Source: Didymella arachidicola
Taxonomy: Eukaryota; Ascomycota; Dothideomycetes; Pleosporales; Didymellaceae
Direction: 5' to 3'
Assembly (NCBI GenBank): GCA_016630955.3
Contig: CM049989.1
Span: 1,860,001 to 1,924,000, forward strand
DNA length: 64,000 bases
A program made the translations under genes and the position numbers. The notes below the pieces were generated by a model. That model made no database searches, was not told where the DNA came from, and saw only the letters and a program-made list of their open reading frames with translations. This document shows, piece by piece, positions 20,318 to 31,430 of this stretch (positions are counted from its first letter, which is position 1; every line of letters starts with the position of its first letter).

Positions 20318-21446
20318 ATGGCGGCATCAAGGTCCCTCAATCTGATTGGCTCAACTGGACGTTGTTATTTCTTTAAGAAATTAATACAGGAAAGACCACA
20401 CCTTGGTCGCGTTTGGTTAGCATCGTTCGAGCAACCTCCCATGTCGTATGTATTTCGAGAGAACTGATACTCCTGTAGATCTGGAAATGATGATTTCATA
20501 TTGAAAGACATACCTCAAAACATACTCTCAGCCTTCAACGAGAACATCCGACCAAGACTTCCTCAAACTCGCCACATACGCCTTCCATTGGATACCATCC
20601 CAGACCAACGCATATTTGTGTATGAATACCTCGATGATGATTTCCTGAGTCTGGTTCGGAACCAGATACCAGTGCGAGCTCGGAAGGAAATCCTCAATGC
20701 TACTTTGCAAGGAATTGCAGATATGCACGACCGCGACGTTGTCCATTTAGGTGAGCCAACGATCCAGGCATTCACACGGTCAATATGAACAACTAATCTT
20801 CTCCAGATGTTAAGCCTGACAACATTCTGGTTAATTACCGCCATGTTGAGAAGGAGGTCGTAATCGAAAAGGTGCAAATCTCTGATCTTGAGAATGCAGC
20901 CTATCTCCCAAAGCCTAGGTGTATCAAAGGAATGCTAGCTGGAAATGACAACTGGCGCAGCCCTGAAGGTCACTTCAAGGGAGAGCTCAACAAACCATCT
21001 GATTTATACTCATTCGGGCTGGTAGTAAGTGCTTGATATGGGCAAGGATCTTCCCTTGCTAACAAACCAAGTGCATTTACGCTATTCTCGGGCGTGTCAT
21101 ACTAGGGCCTGACGATGATTTCAAACTACACGAATCAAAAGGTGCATTACCTGCGTTCATCCGCCTGCAGCGCCAAGTATCATATTTCGGGGACAAAGAA
21201 GGGTTGAATGGGCTCATCAAGCATGTTGGTGATGAGGAAGCAAACTGCGAGGTTCTTGGAATGCTTTGGGAGGAACGGGCGGCAGATTATATCCCATACG
21301 TGCCGTTCTCAGAGTGGACAGATGTTGACTCGACGTTCAAGGACCTGATTCGAGGATTGAACAATTTGAACCCGTCACAGCGGCTTACAGCTCGTCAGGC
21401 ATTGGACCACCCATGGTTCAAAGGCATCGAAACTACTCACCAGTAG
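20318..21446 (+). CDS. Divergent eukaryotic protein kinase, 330 aa
   Basis: Four exons, 20318-20445, 20479-20750, 20807-21024 and 21072-21446, with introns of 33, 56 and 47 nt, join without frame change to 330 residues. Kinase landmarks are the ATP-loop region LIGSTGRCYFF, the presumed catalytic Lys in FILKD, the catalytic loop VVHLDVKPDNILV, the metal-binding Asp in ISDLENA in place of DFG, NWRSPE in place of APE, SDLYSFGLV, and the end ALDHPWFKGIE. Substitution of HRD by HLD and of DFG by DLE marks it as atypical, although the Asp and Lys residues remain. The first intron is unusually short. It is the best-preserved gene in the decayed island. The substrate is unknown. Confidence 0.75.
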
Positions 21447-21982
21447 CGCAAAACATCAATGGGGATAATGGCGCGCGATGGCATGCTTGGTGCAGATGCG
21501 CTAGGCTCTTTAGTACATAGATTGGAATAGGCGTCAAGCGCCGTTACAGAGTTACTATGCGCTACCTAGGTACTCATTAGTATCAGTGATTTGACAAGAG
21601 GGGGCCAATGGCATACGTTATACTAACCGAACAAGAAGTAGCAACTTGGGACGCGATCATAGCCATGAGACAGTTCGATCGAGACGCAGGCCGGCTAGGA
21701 ACGTGTAGGTAGCAAAACATAAGCTTAGAGGAATCATATATTGGGACAGTGTTTGGGGGTTGCGGCTTAGTGCGCATGTCCCAAGTGTGCCTTGGGAATT
21801 AAGTTTACTCAACTACTTTCAAGCACGATACTTACGAGAGACTCACGTAAGTAAACATGCTCCTTTCAAAGGCCAAGCCGAGAGTATTGTTTTGCCACAG
21901 AAGATGGTAGTGTATAAGTGTCGGCTTCTTAACGTCGTGAAACATATGTTATCTACGAAGTTCTAATTGCAACACACTCCTG
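21447..21982. other. Spacer
   Basis: About 540 bp between kinase and F-box relic. I see no gene. Confidence 0.5.
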
Positions 21983-22812
21983 CTAAGACCCCAGTTCTGC
22001 GAGACTAACCCAGTCTGTATGTTGGCGGTCGTATTGCCTATACTTTCCATCCCTAAAAGTAAAGCCTTGGAACGTATACTCCCTCTGGCTCAGCTCCCAT
22101 CCTTCACTACGCACAACATCAACGAGTGGGGGGCGCCCAGTCCAGAAGCTCGATCCTCCAAAACATCCGAATATAAACTGCAAAGGCTCGCTGCTAGAAA
22201 AACTATCTGGCAGGAACTGTGTAGGAGGATTCAGATTTAGAAGGAATATAGGCGGAAGATCTTGAATCTGCGTAACTGGACCGTCAATCCCTTGGATATC
22301 CTGCGGGTGTAAAGTCCTAACTCTTCTCTCTGGATCTCTCCAGTAACAATACTTTGTTTGTAACTCTTGCCTAGTAGAGAACAAGTAAGAAAAGTTCTGT
22401 CCCAGAACCTCAGGCACATCTAGCCTGCTTACAGCAAGACTGAGGTACTTGAACTGATGATCTTTCAAACCAAGGCAACCTCCTCGCAAACTTGAGTAAA
22501 GGAGATTCTCTTCGTACTGGAGCTCGCCGCAGCGGTCGAAAGCAGCGAGTACAAGGCAGGGCTGTGCTTTGTCCGTTGTAATCCCGCTCAGTAAGTCAAG
22601 GTCAGCACCAATTAATACGATGTTCACGTCTTCCCACAGTAGCTCTCTAACCAGCCTTCGTTTTTAAAGACAGCTGTCCACACCCGGTCGTAAGGAGTAG
22701 ACTTGAAGTTGAAGACACTAGCTGCATTTAAGGCCGATGAAGGAAGAAGGTATGCAGTGATTTTGTCCCACACCTCCTGAGGTATATTAGGATGATAGGT
22801 CGGTCGAACCAT
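21983..22812 (-). pseudogene. F-box-like protein with a frameshift
   Basis: The N-terminal part from ATG 22812 reads NIPQEVWDKITAYLLPSSAL and then VFKNEGWLE, the pattern of fungal F-box proteins. After that the frame stops at TGA near 22628, while the next frame continues DVNIVLIGADLDLLSG and runs to the stop at 21983 (ending TFRDGKYRQYDRQHTDWVSL). No GT-AG pair bridges the change near 22640, so a one-base lesion or sequencing error is likely. F-box proteins recruit substrates to SCF ubiquitin ligases. The protein would be about 275 residues if restored. The neighbouring relics favour a true pseudogene. Confidence 0.55.
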
Positions 22813-23250
22813 GTGCGTCTGGTTTGCAAAACCCCTAGTTGCTTTGAGTTAAAAACGACGAACAAGTCATGCTGGAAAGGATAGAGAGCACCTTCTGTTC
22901 GGCAATTACACAATGAGAGCTGTATGTATCGTGATAAAACACTCTATGAGTTGCCTTGAACGGTTGGGGTGATGGAAGGCAATGCTCTAGATATGGCGTA
23001 TGGCTTAGTCCTTTATCTTACATCTCTTTGCGCACGATGCAGGAAGACCTGGTAGCACGTGATGGTCGGGGATCGGGATCCGTGACCGCTATAAATAGCT
23101 AGACCAACGAATGCCGCCGCCGGGTCCAACAGGTTCCGCGCCACCAGCGCGTACAGCAACTTGCAAATTTGGTGTCTCTTGCGGTCTGTTTCCAGCAGCA
23201 GCAATACCGGATACGGTAAAATTAAGGGCTTCAGTGGTGAGCGGCCAGGA

Positions 23251-23350
23251 GAAAACAAGGCTTCCCGTTCGCTCAGCCCTATTTAAGCAACGTACCGGCG
23301 GATTAGTAGTTAGGTGGGTGACCACTAGCGAATACCCGCTGTTGTATGTT
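23251..23350 (+). pseudogene. 5S rRNA relic, 3' part
   Basis: The sequence follows fungal 5S rRNA from about nucleotide 20 to its end. It has GAAAACAAGGCTTCCCGTTC, GCTCAGCCCTATTTAAGC (A-box region), GGATTAGTAGTTAGGTGGGT, GACCACTAGCGAATACC (C-box region) and CTGTTGTATG followed by a T-run terminator. The first about 20 nt (normally ACATACGACCATAGGGTGTG) are absent or unrecognisable. It lacks the 5' strand of helix I, so it is not expected to be functional. Confidence 0.8.
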
Positions 23351-25065
23351 TTTGCTTACACTGCTCCTCTGTTCAGTATTACTCCTCGATCTTCGTCTCT
23401 GTTGATCTCTCCTCCTTGCTTCATGGACATGGCCTTGTAGGCCGATATTATTGTTTGTGCGTGACCCTCGCTTTAGCAACGCCACCAATACCCCGGTTCC
23501 TCAGTGCGGGACACCCTTTTTCACTGAAGACCGTCCACTTGTCAAGCATTAACCGCTTTACCTTTGCTTGTCCTCACTGGAAAGAGAACGCACGGTATTC
23601 AGGCAGGCACTGACCAACTGAATATAGCCCCACAACACTGTAGGAACACTTGCCTAGTCTTTTCTAACGCACAACCTTTTATGACCTAGGTAGCCTAAAC
23701 ACGTATAGAAAGGCATGCTATCTACGGTCTTCTTTCTGAGTGAAGGATGTATATACGCCACACTTCATTGCTAGGTAGATATATGTCTACAGAAACACTC
23801 TTAGCTCTCGGAATACGTGCTTTGCATGTCTGATACATGCAGAAGCCAGTCGAATCTAGCAGCCTAGAGCGTTGTAGAGCTCATAGCGTAGGACTTTCTG
23901 CATATGTCTCAGTGCTTGTGTGCCCAGCTGTTTTTTGAATTAATCTTTGTGCCTGAGGAAATTATAAGCTGGCACTCACTGAGATGCACAGTGGCAGATA
24001 TGGTAGTAGAGCTTCCTGACACCTTTGACTGTCCTGTAAACTGAGTGGTAACCAAGCTGGCAGGAGTGTCCGAAGATCTTAAAGTACTCCACTGGAATGA
24101 GAGCGCCGATGCCGCACCTGGCAATATTGATGAGGTCCCTTCGGATGCTACCGTGGCCGGACATTATGACGGAGACGAATGAGTGATGGAGTAACTGTAA
24201 GTCTGTGAGGGAGGTCAGAAGACTGGACCAAACTTGTCTTGTTTGTTGCCTGACAGCTTGCGGCTAACACTGGTACTTATACAATGCTAGAGCCACCCTA
24301 GATTGAAGTGTGACCCGAGCCAAATACCGCCTTAACAACGTGTCCTACCCTTTTTTCTTGTATATATGTTGTGTGCACTACGTGAAGCGTTCCAGACATT
24401 GAACCCTGCACCTGTGCAGACAGTGACCACTTTATCGGTCTGGGTCATCATTGGTTGAGTCTAGAGAAGAGAAAGTAGTACTTGCGTCTACAAGAACCAC
24501 GTAGTCGAAGTGGGTCTATCTCTATCTGCAGACACGCCTGCGGAGATGGGTCTCTGCTTCCCCGGAAGTCGCACGCAGACGGACAATGCGGGGATGTCCC
24601 TAATGGTCGGATTAATACTTTTGGTGGCAATCGTAAACCCCTATATTAGCGAGAGTCCTTCAGGTCGTGTCCACTCTGGGTGGGCTCGATCCGTGAGAGG
24701 AATATGCCTATGCTGTATCTTTGGCAGGCTGTACTAGACTGTCAGAGTTACCTTCCTCTAATGGAGATTTCTACCGAGTAGATGATCACAAGGACCTGAC
24801 GAGATGTAATCCAGCCATCTGCTCAGCCTGGTCAATTGCATATGGTATGTTGCTCAGACATGCGGCCTGACAATAGGGAGGGAACACAGAGACCTCCAAT
24901 AAGGAAGTCAGCAGTCGTCAATTACCTGCCCCGCTCGGCATCTACCGGAAGGACAAAGTTTTTGGAGACCACTAGTGGACGTAGGCGTGAGGCTGAAACT
25001 TGAAGGACCTCTGGAAATGATAATGGAGGGAGACCTTGCGATGCGATTCGATCCAACCAGTTGAT

Positions 25066-25410
25066 GCAGTTGGATCACACTGTGCCTAATCGAAGCAAAG
25101 GCTCGCGGAATGAGTGCTTTTTGGGCGCTTGTTGTGGGTACTGTCTTAGAAGGCTGACCGGTTGTGATGCTGTCTGCCAAGCAGCGCTCAGAGCTACTTG
25201 AGCCTCATCGTCGGTACTACCTTGAGCTGTGTGACTGTACCCCCACTCTTGAGGGGTAACGCGCATTGATGCTAAGTAACGATAATCACTCGCGAATCTA
25301 TGCCTCCACGTATGGAGTATTCCAAATTGGGTAGTCCGTTCGTCACCCATGTAAACCAGCTGCAGCTCACCATCACCTGTCACACCATCTTTGATAATTC
25401 CGCATCTGTA
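25066..25410 (-). pseudogene. Orphan coding exon or relic
   Basis: An open minus-strand stretch preceded by a CTACAG acceptor reads KDGVTGDGELQLVYMGDERT, then FGILHTWRHRFASDYRYLAS and STDDEAQVALSAAWQTASQP. Composition is protein-like. The upstream open stretch (to about 25570) has a GTAAGC donor, but the phases do not match. No family is recognised. Confidence 0.25.
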
Positions 25411-25791
25411 GAAAAGGATAGATCACCGGAATGCAGATACTTCCTACATATTGGCTGGCTAATATCACTGTGGTACATAGGCAAATTAAGGATTCCGACT
25501 TGCTTACGACTAAAGAAAGAATATCATAAGCTGTTCGTCGGATCAGACCTTCTTTGTAATTTATAAACAATGATACCGGGTGACTGCTTGAGAGAGTGAT
25601 GACTCAAAGGCCATCAACGAAGGCGTCAGCCGGTAGCCAGACTCTAAGTAGACGAACCCTCGATTGGACGTGCGATGCACTAGGCAAGATCCTAGGTAAA
25701 TCGCAGCGATGGGCCGCTACACGCACATCTATCTTCGCCCTCAACAGGGTTCAGCTGACTTATTTCCCGAGAGCACATAAGAGATCCGATT

Positions 25792-26130
25792 CTAAACGAG
25801 CGCTCTAACTGAATGGGGCGAGACAAAGCCTACGAGGTTGTGCAAATACCTCGGGCTGACTATGAATTCTAAGCTGCAATGAAAGGAGCACGTGGTGAGA
25901 TACGACGAAGAGCTACGAAGACGATAATCGCACTTAGATATCTTTGGGGTTCCACCTGAGTCGTCATTATTAATGGCATGCGGAGGATAAACGAACCTTA
26001 GCATCCTGACGGTGTATCGCATCCCATCCATGCTTGATTCTATTGCTCGATCCAAGAATTCTGTGTCGCCCTGGCGATATACGACCTCACAGGTCTGATG
26101 TTGTCGCTGGATGTCTTGGTGCAGTGCCAT
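25792..26130 (-). CDS. Hypothetical protein or exon
   Basis: ATG 26130 opens a frame reading MALHQDIQRQHQTCEVVYRQ, then TEFLDRAIESSMDGMRYTV, to the stop at 25792. An optional intron (donor GTTCGT, acceptor TTGCAG before CTTAGAATTC) keeps the frame. Upstream there is a GTAAGT donor and an AAG acceptor, but the joined frame meets a stop. No domain is seen and coding is uncertain. Confidence 0.25.
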   Translation of the reverse strand: MALHQDIQRQHQTCEVVYRQGDTEFLDRAIESSMDGMRYTVRMLRFVYPPHAINNDDSGGTPKISKCDYRLRSSSSYLTTCSFHCSLEFIVSPRYLHNLVGFVSPHSVRALV

Positions 26131-26940
26131 GGTAAGATCTTCGATGATCTTAAGAGATTGCAGCGGGCGGGTATGTAGCAGATGAACAGTGTTTGAAGGT
26201 ATCTTGGGCAACTTACTTTGTGGTACGGTGTTTGAATCTAGAGGTGATGAGTGGTAGAGAGCTCGGAGAGTATTTTCTTGGGCTAACAAGCATAACGATA
26301 GCTGTACTATCCTCGTGGGGGATGTGTGTGAAAGACCTTTGCAACAATTGTTGGTGAAAACAGAGAGGGACTGAAAGGTCAATTGTATTTCAAAGTTGAA
26401 GTACAATCCAAACTCGCGACCGACCGAATATGAAATAGTTCACACTCTCGAAACTTGGTACCAGAACCAGATAGAATGGTCCGAACCGAGAATAACTGCC
26501 GCTATCATTCGAACATCGATAGAATAGCGGAAGGCGGAAGGGAGACGATCGTGAAAGAACACCAGCAGTCAGAGCGCGGGAGAGTGAGCTTTGCAGTTGC
26601 AGATGAAGATGCCACCAATGAAGTTGATATTGGTCGCAAGGGCCCCAAACTGCTTCGTGGTACATGAGAGTAGTTGATGGCCTACCTGTATCTTCTCATA
26701 TAATGGTTTGCGAACCATATGGACACCCGAAAGTCTGTCCATGCTGGGCCGTAGGTACATTTTGATCGGTCAGTGATGATGGTTGGCCAATCAAGAGCGG
26801 TCCTCAACGTGATCTGCCACATCAAGGGGGCCTGCATACCTCAGCAAGCACTGCTACTTATGCTCCACTCCATCAACCATGATATGAGGTTACCGACGAA
26901 GGAGTCTAAAGGTCGCGCTCGACCTATGGTCTTCCTCTCT

Positions 26941-26966
26941 CGTGTCAGGTCCTTAAACCTGACACG
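26941..26966. repeat. 10-bp inverted repeat
   Basis: CGTGTCAGGT (26941-26950) and its exact complement ACCTGACACG (26957-26966) are separated by 6 nt. It lies about 650 bp before the Trk start and could be a dimeric protein-binding site or a chance hairpin. Confidence 0.6.
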
Positions 26967-27614
26967 TCCATATCAATCACAGCCTCGGCCTGGTGTGCTG
27001 TCTCCACTATCGAATATACATGGGCGAACATCTACAACATTTGTGCCTGTGCGTGTGGAGACTGGCCAAACCACCTTGAAACTTAGCGCGAAGCTTATAA
27101 GCCCGGCTATGAATACAAAGAGGCACAATCCGTGCGTGTTTAGATAAATCTCATACAGATCCAGGGAAAATTGGGACAGCACGAAAGAGAGGAAAACATA
27201 GCAAAAGCCAGAAGAAGCGGTAAGTTGACGTTATCGTGGTGTTTCACATGTGCTGGCTCGGCTCTTCCCTTCCTTCGCGTCGCGGCGCGCTCAGACACCG
27301 TCCGCGCCACCCCAGACCCTGTTCATCCCTTTATTGAGCCTATACTCGCCAGCACACTTGCCTTCAGCCACAAACGTCAATCCACGTTTTTTTCCTCCAA
27401 CTTTCGACACCAGTTCAACAAACTCTGGTCCTCTCATTCAGCCAGTATTGCGCATTACACATTGCTCATACAACCTCTCGTATCCAACCGTTGATTACAT
27501 CCTACTACTTCTTGTAGTGCGACCCTGCGAGCAATCCAGCGCCGAACAATTCACACGACATGCTACCTCGATAATCCGACCTTATCTGAAGCCATTCGCT
27601 ACAGCAGCACAATC

Positions 27615-29945
27615 ATGGATCGACTCAAAGACCGGTGGGAAGCTTTCGAGGCGGATCATCCAAGGATCCGCAGCATTGTTGAAGCAGTGAAGCCCTACGC
27701 TCCGCCAGTGAACTTCATCACGATCCACTATGCGTACTTCATTGGCGTTACACTTGTGGGCACCTTGATATTCTGGGGCGCATCAAACCCATCAAAAAGC
27801 ATCGGATGGTGGGATTGTATGTTCATGTGTATGAGTGCGATGACCGCTTCCGGACTCAATTCCGTAAACGTTAGTCAACTCACTACGTTTCAACAAGTAG
27901 AACTAGCAGTTTTAATGATGTTGGGAAGTCAAGTGCTGGTCAGCTGGTTTACGGTCGCGTTCAGAAAACACATCTTTGAGAAGAGGTTTGAGGATATTGT
28001 GGAGGCCGAGAAGGAGAGGCGTAATGCGCGAAAGGGAGATGTTGGGGCTGTAGTCGGCATGACGGGAGCAATGTTTGGATTGCCAGTCATGGGGTCATTC
28101 GGAAAGGGCAGGGCGGGAAGTAAGACGAGAGGATTGACGAAGGTTGTGACGCCTGCAGAGAGACGTGCGGAAGATATACCGCCCAGCACATCGATTACAG
28201 AAGACCAGGCCCCGACGGGGCTTTCCCCAATCTCCATTCTTTCAAGAGAAAGAGGCTCCCCACAACACATCGGTTTTCTGGATCCCATAAATGAGCGTAT
28301 GTCTCACGAAAGGCCCATGTCAGCAACGACGGGACACTCAATCTACCAGGCCCACAGCCAACAGAGTGTATCGAAACGTCGCCGCTCACTGACTGAGGAG
28401 TCCAAGCTAGACGACAGCTTCAACGTGCAGACCTTCGTCAAAGAGCAAAAGCGCAACATTGGCCGGAACGGGCAGTTCTTCAATCTTTCGTCAGACCAGC
28501 GAGAGTACCTCGGCGGTGTCGAGTACCGCGCGCTCAAATTCCTCTCCATGTTCGTTCCGGCTTACTTCATACTCTGGCAGTTATTCGGTGGTATCGCACT
28601 AGGGGCATACATGTCTGTTTACGAAAAGGAGGCTTGCGCTGTCAATGCGCAAAATCCTTGGTGGGCTGGTATCTTCCTCGCTATCTCAGCGTACAGCAAC
28701 GCTGGCTACACGCTGCTAGATGCAGGTTTCATACCGTTTCAGTCCTCTTACTACATCCTCGTTATCGTAACGATATTGTCGCTTGCTGGACCTGCCTCCT
28801 TCCCCGTCGTTGTACGCTTCCTGATCTGGAGTATGTCCACACTTCTCGATCTTTTCTCTAAAGACAAGGAGTATGGCGTATGGAAAGAAGGCTTTGACTT
28901 CATCCTCAAATTCCCGCGGCGCGTATATACTAGCATGTTTCCTTCACGGGACACCTGGTTGTTCGTCGCAACCTTCACCTCATTTGTATTGATAGACTGG
29001 GTTCTGATCCTCGTCCTCAGCATTGGAAACCCGACCATGGAAGTCATACCCCTCGGTCAACGCGTCTTTATATCCCTCTTCGAAGGTTTCTCGATCCCGA
29101 CTGGAGGTTACGCTATCGTCTCGCCCTCAGGGATGTATTTTGACGTTCAAGTTTTGTGGTTGGTTGTCTTCTACACCGCAGCGTATCCACACATCATCAC
29201 TATGCGCAAGACCAATGTATATGAGGAGAGATCTCTGGGTATCTACGAGGGCGATGAAGCTGAGCCAGAACAGCTCCATTCGGCGTCCAGCTCACTTTTC
29301 GAAGTCGACGCTGAGATACCGTCGTTGCCTACCGCTGAATCAGAGCAAGAAAAGAAGCGCCTTGCGCCCATCAAGTCCCTTGGTCAAGTCGGCCGTCGCG
29401 GTACTGCCTTTGTAGGCCGCCAACTCCAGCATCGCATGACTGCCTTTCAGGGCGTCGGTGTCGCCTCCATACCCGCAGCGCCTGCACCGTTGAAGCGATC
29501 GAAAACCATGGACTTCAACCGCCCAACGTCCGTTCACTCACTTTCCTCACACCCACCGACCCGACCTCCTTCTCTCATCAGCCAGCAAGTCCGAGGCCAG
29601 CTCTCGCACGACGTATGGTGGATAGCTCTCGCACTCTTCCTCATCACACTCATCGAGACACACCACTCCATCGAAGACCCGCGCACTTACAGCGTCTTCA
29701 CCATTCTATTTGAGATTGTGAGTGGATACACGACTATTGGAATTAGTATCGGGTTGCCGGATCAATCGTACAGTTTCAGTGGTGGTATGTATACGGGAAG
29801 CAAGATAATTATGATTTTGACCATGTTGAGAGGAAGGCACAGAGGATTACCTGTGGCGCTTGATCGGGCGGTTAGGCTACCAGGGAAGATATTGGCAGAG
29901 ATGGAAGAGGAAGATGCGGAGATTAAAAGTATTTTTTCTCAATGA
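27615..29945 (+). CDS. Trk/HKT-family potassium transporter, 776 aa
   Basis: A single exon of 776 residues. This is a fungal plasma-membrane K+ uptake protein of the TrkH/Trk/HKT superfamily, made of four membrane-pore-membrane units. The units are visible as MTASGLNSVN (first pore), AYSNAGYTLLDAGF (second), FEGFSIPTGGYAIVSPSG (third) and VSGYTTIGISIGLPDQ (fourth), each with the conserved filter Gly. A long hydrophilic loop (about residues 150-300), typical of fungal Trk proteins, separates unit 1 from unit 2, and another lies before unit 4. The C-terminus has MILTMLRGRHRGLPVALDRA. The start sits in the context AATCATGG. A 5' leader of several hundred bases precedes it. Close to the decayed island but undamaged. 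Confidence 0.95.
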   Translation: MDRLKDRWEAFEADHPRIRSIVEAVKPYAPPVNFITIHYAYFIGVTLVGTLIFWGASNPSKSIGWWDCMFMCMSAMTASGLNSVNVSQLTTFQQVELAVLMMLGSQVLVSWFTVAFRKHIFEKRFEDIVEAEKERRNARKGDVGAVVGMTGAMFGLPVMGSFGKGRAGSKTRGLTKVVTPAERRAEDIPPSTSITEDQAPTGLSPISILSRERGSPQHIGFLDPINERMSHERPMSATTGHSIYQAHSQQSVSKRRRSLTEESKLDDSFNVQTFVKEQKRNIGRNGQFFNLSSDQREYLGGVEYRALKFLSMFVPAYFILWQLFGGIALGAYMSVYEKEACAVNAQNPWWAGIFLAISAYSNAGYTLLDAGFIPFQSSYYILVIVTILSLAGPASFPVVVRFLIWSMSTLLDLFSKDKEYGVWKEGFDFILKFPRRVYTSMFPSRDTWLFVATFTSFVLIDWVLILVLSIGNPTMEVIPLGQRVFISLFEGFSIPTGGYAIVSPSGMYFDVQVLWLVVFYTAAYPHIITMRKTNVYEERSLGIYEGDEAEPEQLHSASSSLFEVDAEIPSLPTAESEQEKKRLAPIKSLGQVGRRGTAFVGRQLQHRMTAFQGVGVASIPAAPAPLKRSKTMDFNRPTSVHSLSSHPPTRPPSLISQQVRGQLSHDVWWIALALFLITLIETHHSIEDPRTYSVFTILFEIVSGYTTIGISIGLPDQSYSFSGGMYTGSKIIMILTMLRGRHRGLPVALDRAVRLPGKILAEMEEEDAEIKSIFSQ

Positions 29946-31430
29946 GGGGTAGGTAGCGAATCGGGCAATTGTTGGGTCTGGTCAGCGAATGAAGAACGTA
30001 ATCTTTTCTTTGGATTTCCCGAATGACTGAAGCAATGTGATTATCGACTCTTCTTCCCTAACAGCCCTAGCATTTGTGTCTGATCAGCAAGTTCGGACAG
30101 TTTCGGCAGCAGGGGGTTTAGATTATCAAGCCTTTCTATGCTCTTCTTCACGAGCTTCTCTTTTACCAAGTTTTTGCCATTCTAGTCGCATCCTCCTGCA
30201 AAATTGTAGGCGGTGACCGGCTTATCAATCGCGTCGTTGAGAGATCTCGTTCAATTAGAGACGCTACATCCCATTTGGTTCAGTGCTGAGAGCGGTATAT
30301 CTGATTCTGATCCGACAGGCAGGACGCGAAGAGTTGACTGCACAAACACAGAGCGAAGTGCCCAACCAGACTCAATCTGGGCCACGAAACTATCTAGAAT
30401 GGGCGGTACCTACCAATGTGGCCGATACTGGATGACAAACGTGACAGTGATATTGGGACGCTTAAATGTTGGACAACGGATCTCAACCTACGTAACAGTA
30501 AATCCAAATGTCAGAAAGTGTAATAGTGATTTGCCCGAGCTGATGGAGCGGTTTCGCCCCTACAGAGCTTATCCACGACCATAGCTGCAGAGGAGAGCCA
30601 TCTTCGGATTCTGATATCTGGTGGAATGTAGTCTGATCTTCGAGGTGCTTGCAAACCAGGCCGGCTCTTTCAAAGCGCAGATTCTCATTGACGAACTGCA
30701 ACTGAAAAACACTCTCGAAGTTGACTAGAGGTGTCTTGGTGCTTGAGCTGTTCAGTTACCTTTATTTCAAAGTTCTGTTACCTATTATATAGCTAACACT
30801 TGTTGTGAAACATATATCACATGATACACCCCAATGATAGAAACCTATCTGGAATAGGGAGAAGAGTGAAATTGTTTTAGTGGAAACCCAGTAAAGATAA
30901 AGAAAACGATTTTATATCTTGTATAACAGTAAAGCTGTGTAGTATTCACAGTCCAGCTAAATTTTCCTCATGCGTATTCTCCCAACAGCGCGAGGGCGAT
31001 TTGAAGGGAAGGGGCTTGTGAGAGGTATTTTGTTATCTGTTTGCACTATGAGAAGGGTGGCTTGTGCAGAAGCTGCGAGCAATCGGTGTTGAAGCTTGAA
31101 GAAACATTGCGTTCTCGGTCAGTAGTCCCCTTACTTATGCAGCGGCTGAGGGCAGATAAGATTATGTAGGTGAGTTTGAGTGCGAGACCGGTGGGTGGAA
31201 GGACAGTCGCAGTACAATGACCCAAGAGCACGAGTCAGTGCGTCGGGCCCCTCTGAAGTGCTTTGTGTTGCCGTGGTTACGTCACAAACACCTTCGCACT
31301 TTCCTCTCACGCTTCTGCCTGCTTCAACAATCGCCGCCTCATCCTTGTCGCACTGCTGTCGCTTCTTTTGACGCCTATACTTGTCACTTCTATTGGCATC
31401 TTCCTTGCACCTCAATACCAGCGATTCAAC
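29946..31430. other. Intergenic, Trk to Src1
   Basis: About 1.5 kb. A minus-strand open frame at 30483-30701 (MQFVNENLRFERAGLVCKHL and on) looks partly protein-like but has no partner exon I could join, so I do not call it. The rest should be the Trk 3' end and the Src1 promoter. Confidence 0.45.

Larger units (their letters stand above)
22813..27614. other. Long gene-poor tract
   Basis: About 4.8 kb with no confident gene. I can support a 5S rRNA relic (23251-23350), two weak open frames (25066-25410 and 25792-26130) and a hairpin (26941-26966), listed separately. A 62-codon minus frame at 23976-24164 (MSGHGSIRRDLINIARCGIG) ends at a GTGAGT donor and may be another orphan exon. The last several hundred bases are the Trk promoter and leader. 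Confidence 0.5.

Noticed and set aside
5263..27614. Whole island as one Starship giant transposon
   Set aside because: Only a broken DUF3435 gene supports it. No direct-repeat borders, no typical cargo set, and the flanks of the recombinase do not look like a captain at an element edge.
27250..27690. Open frame overlapping the Trk start
   Set aside because: It begins without an ATG and overlaps Trk out of frame; the Trk frame has the conserved family N-terminus.
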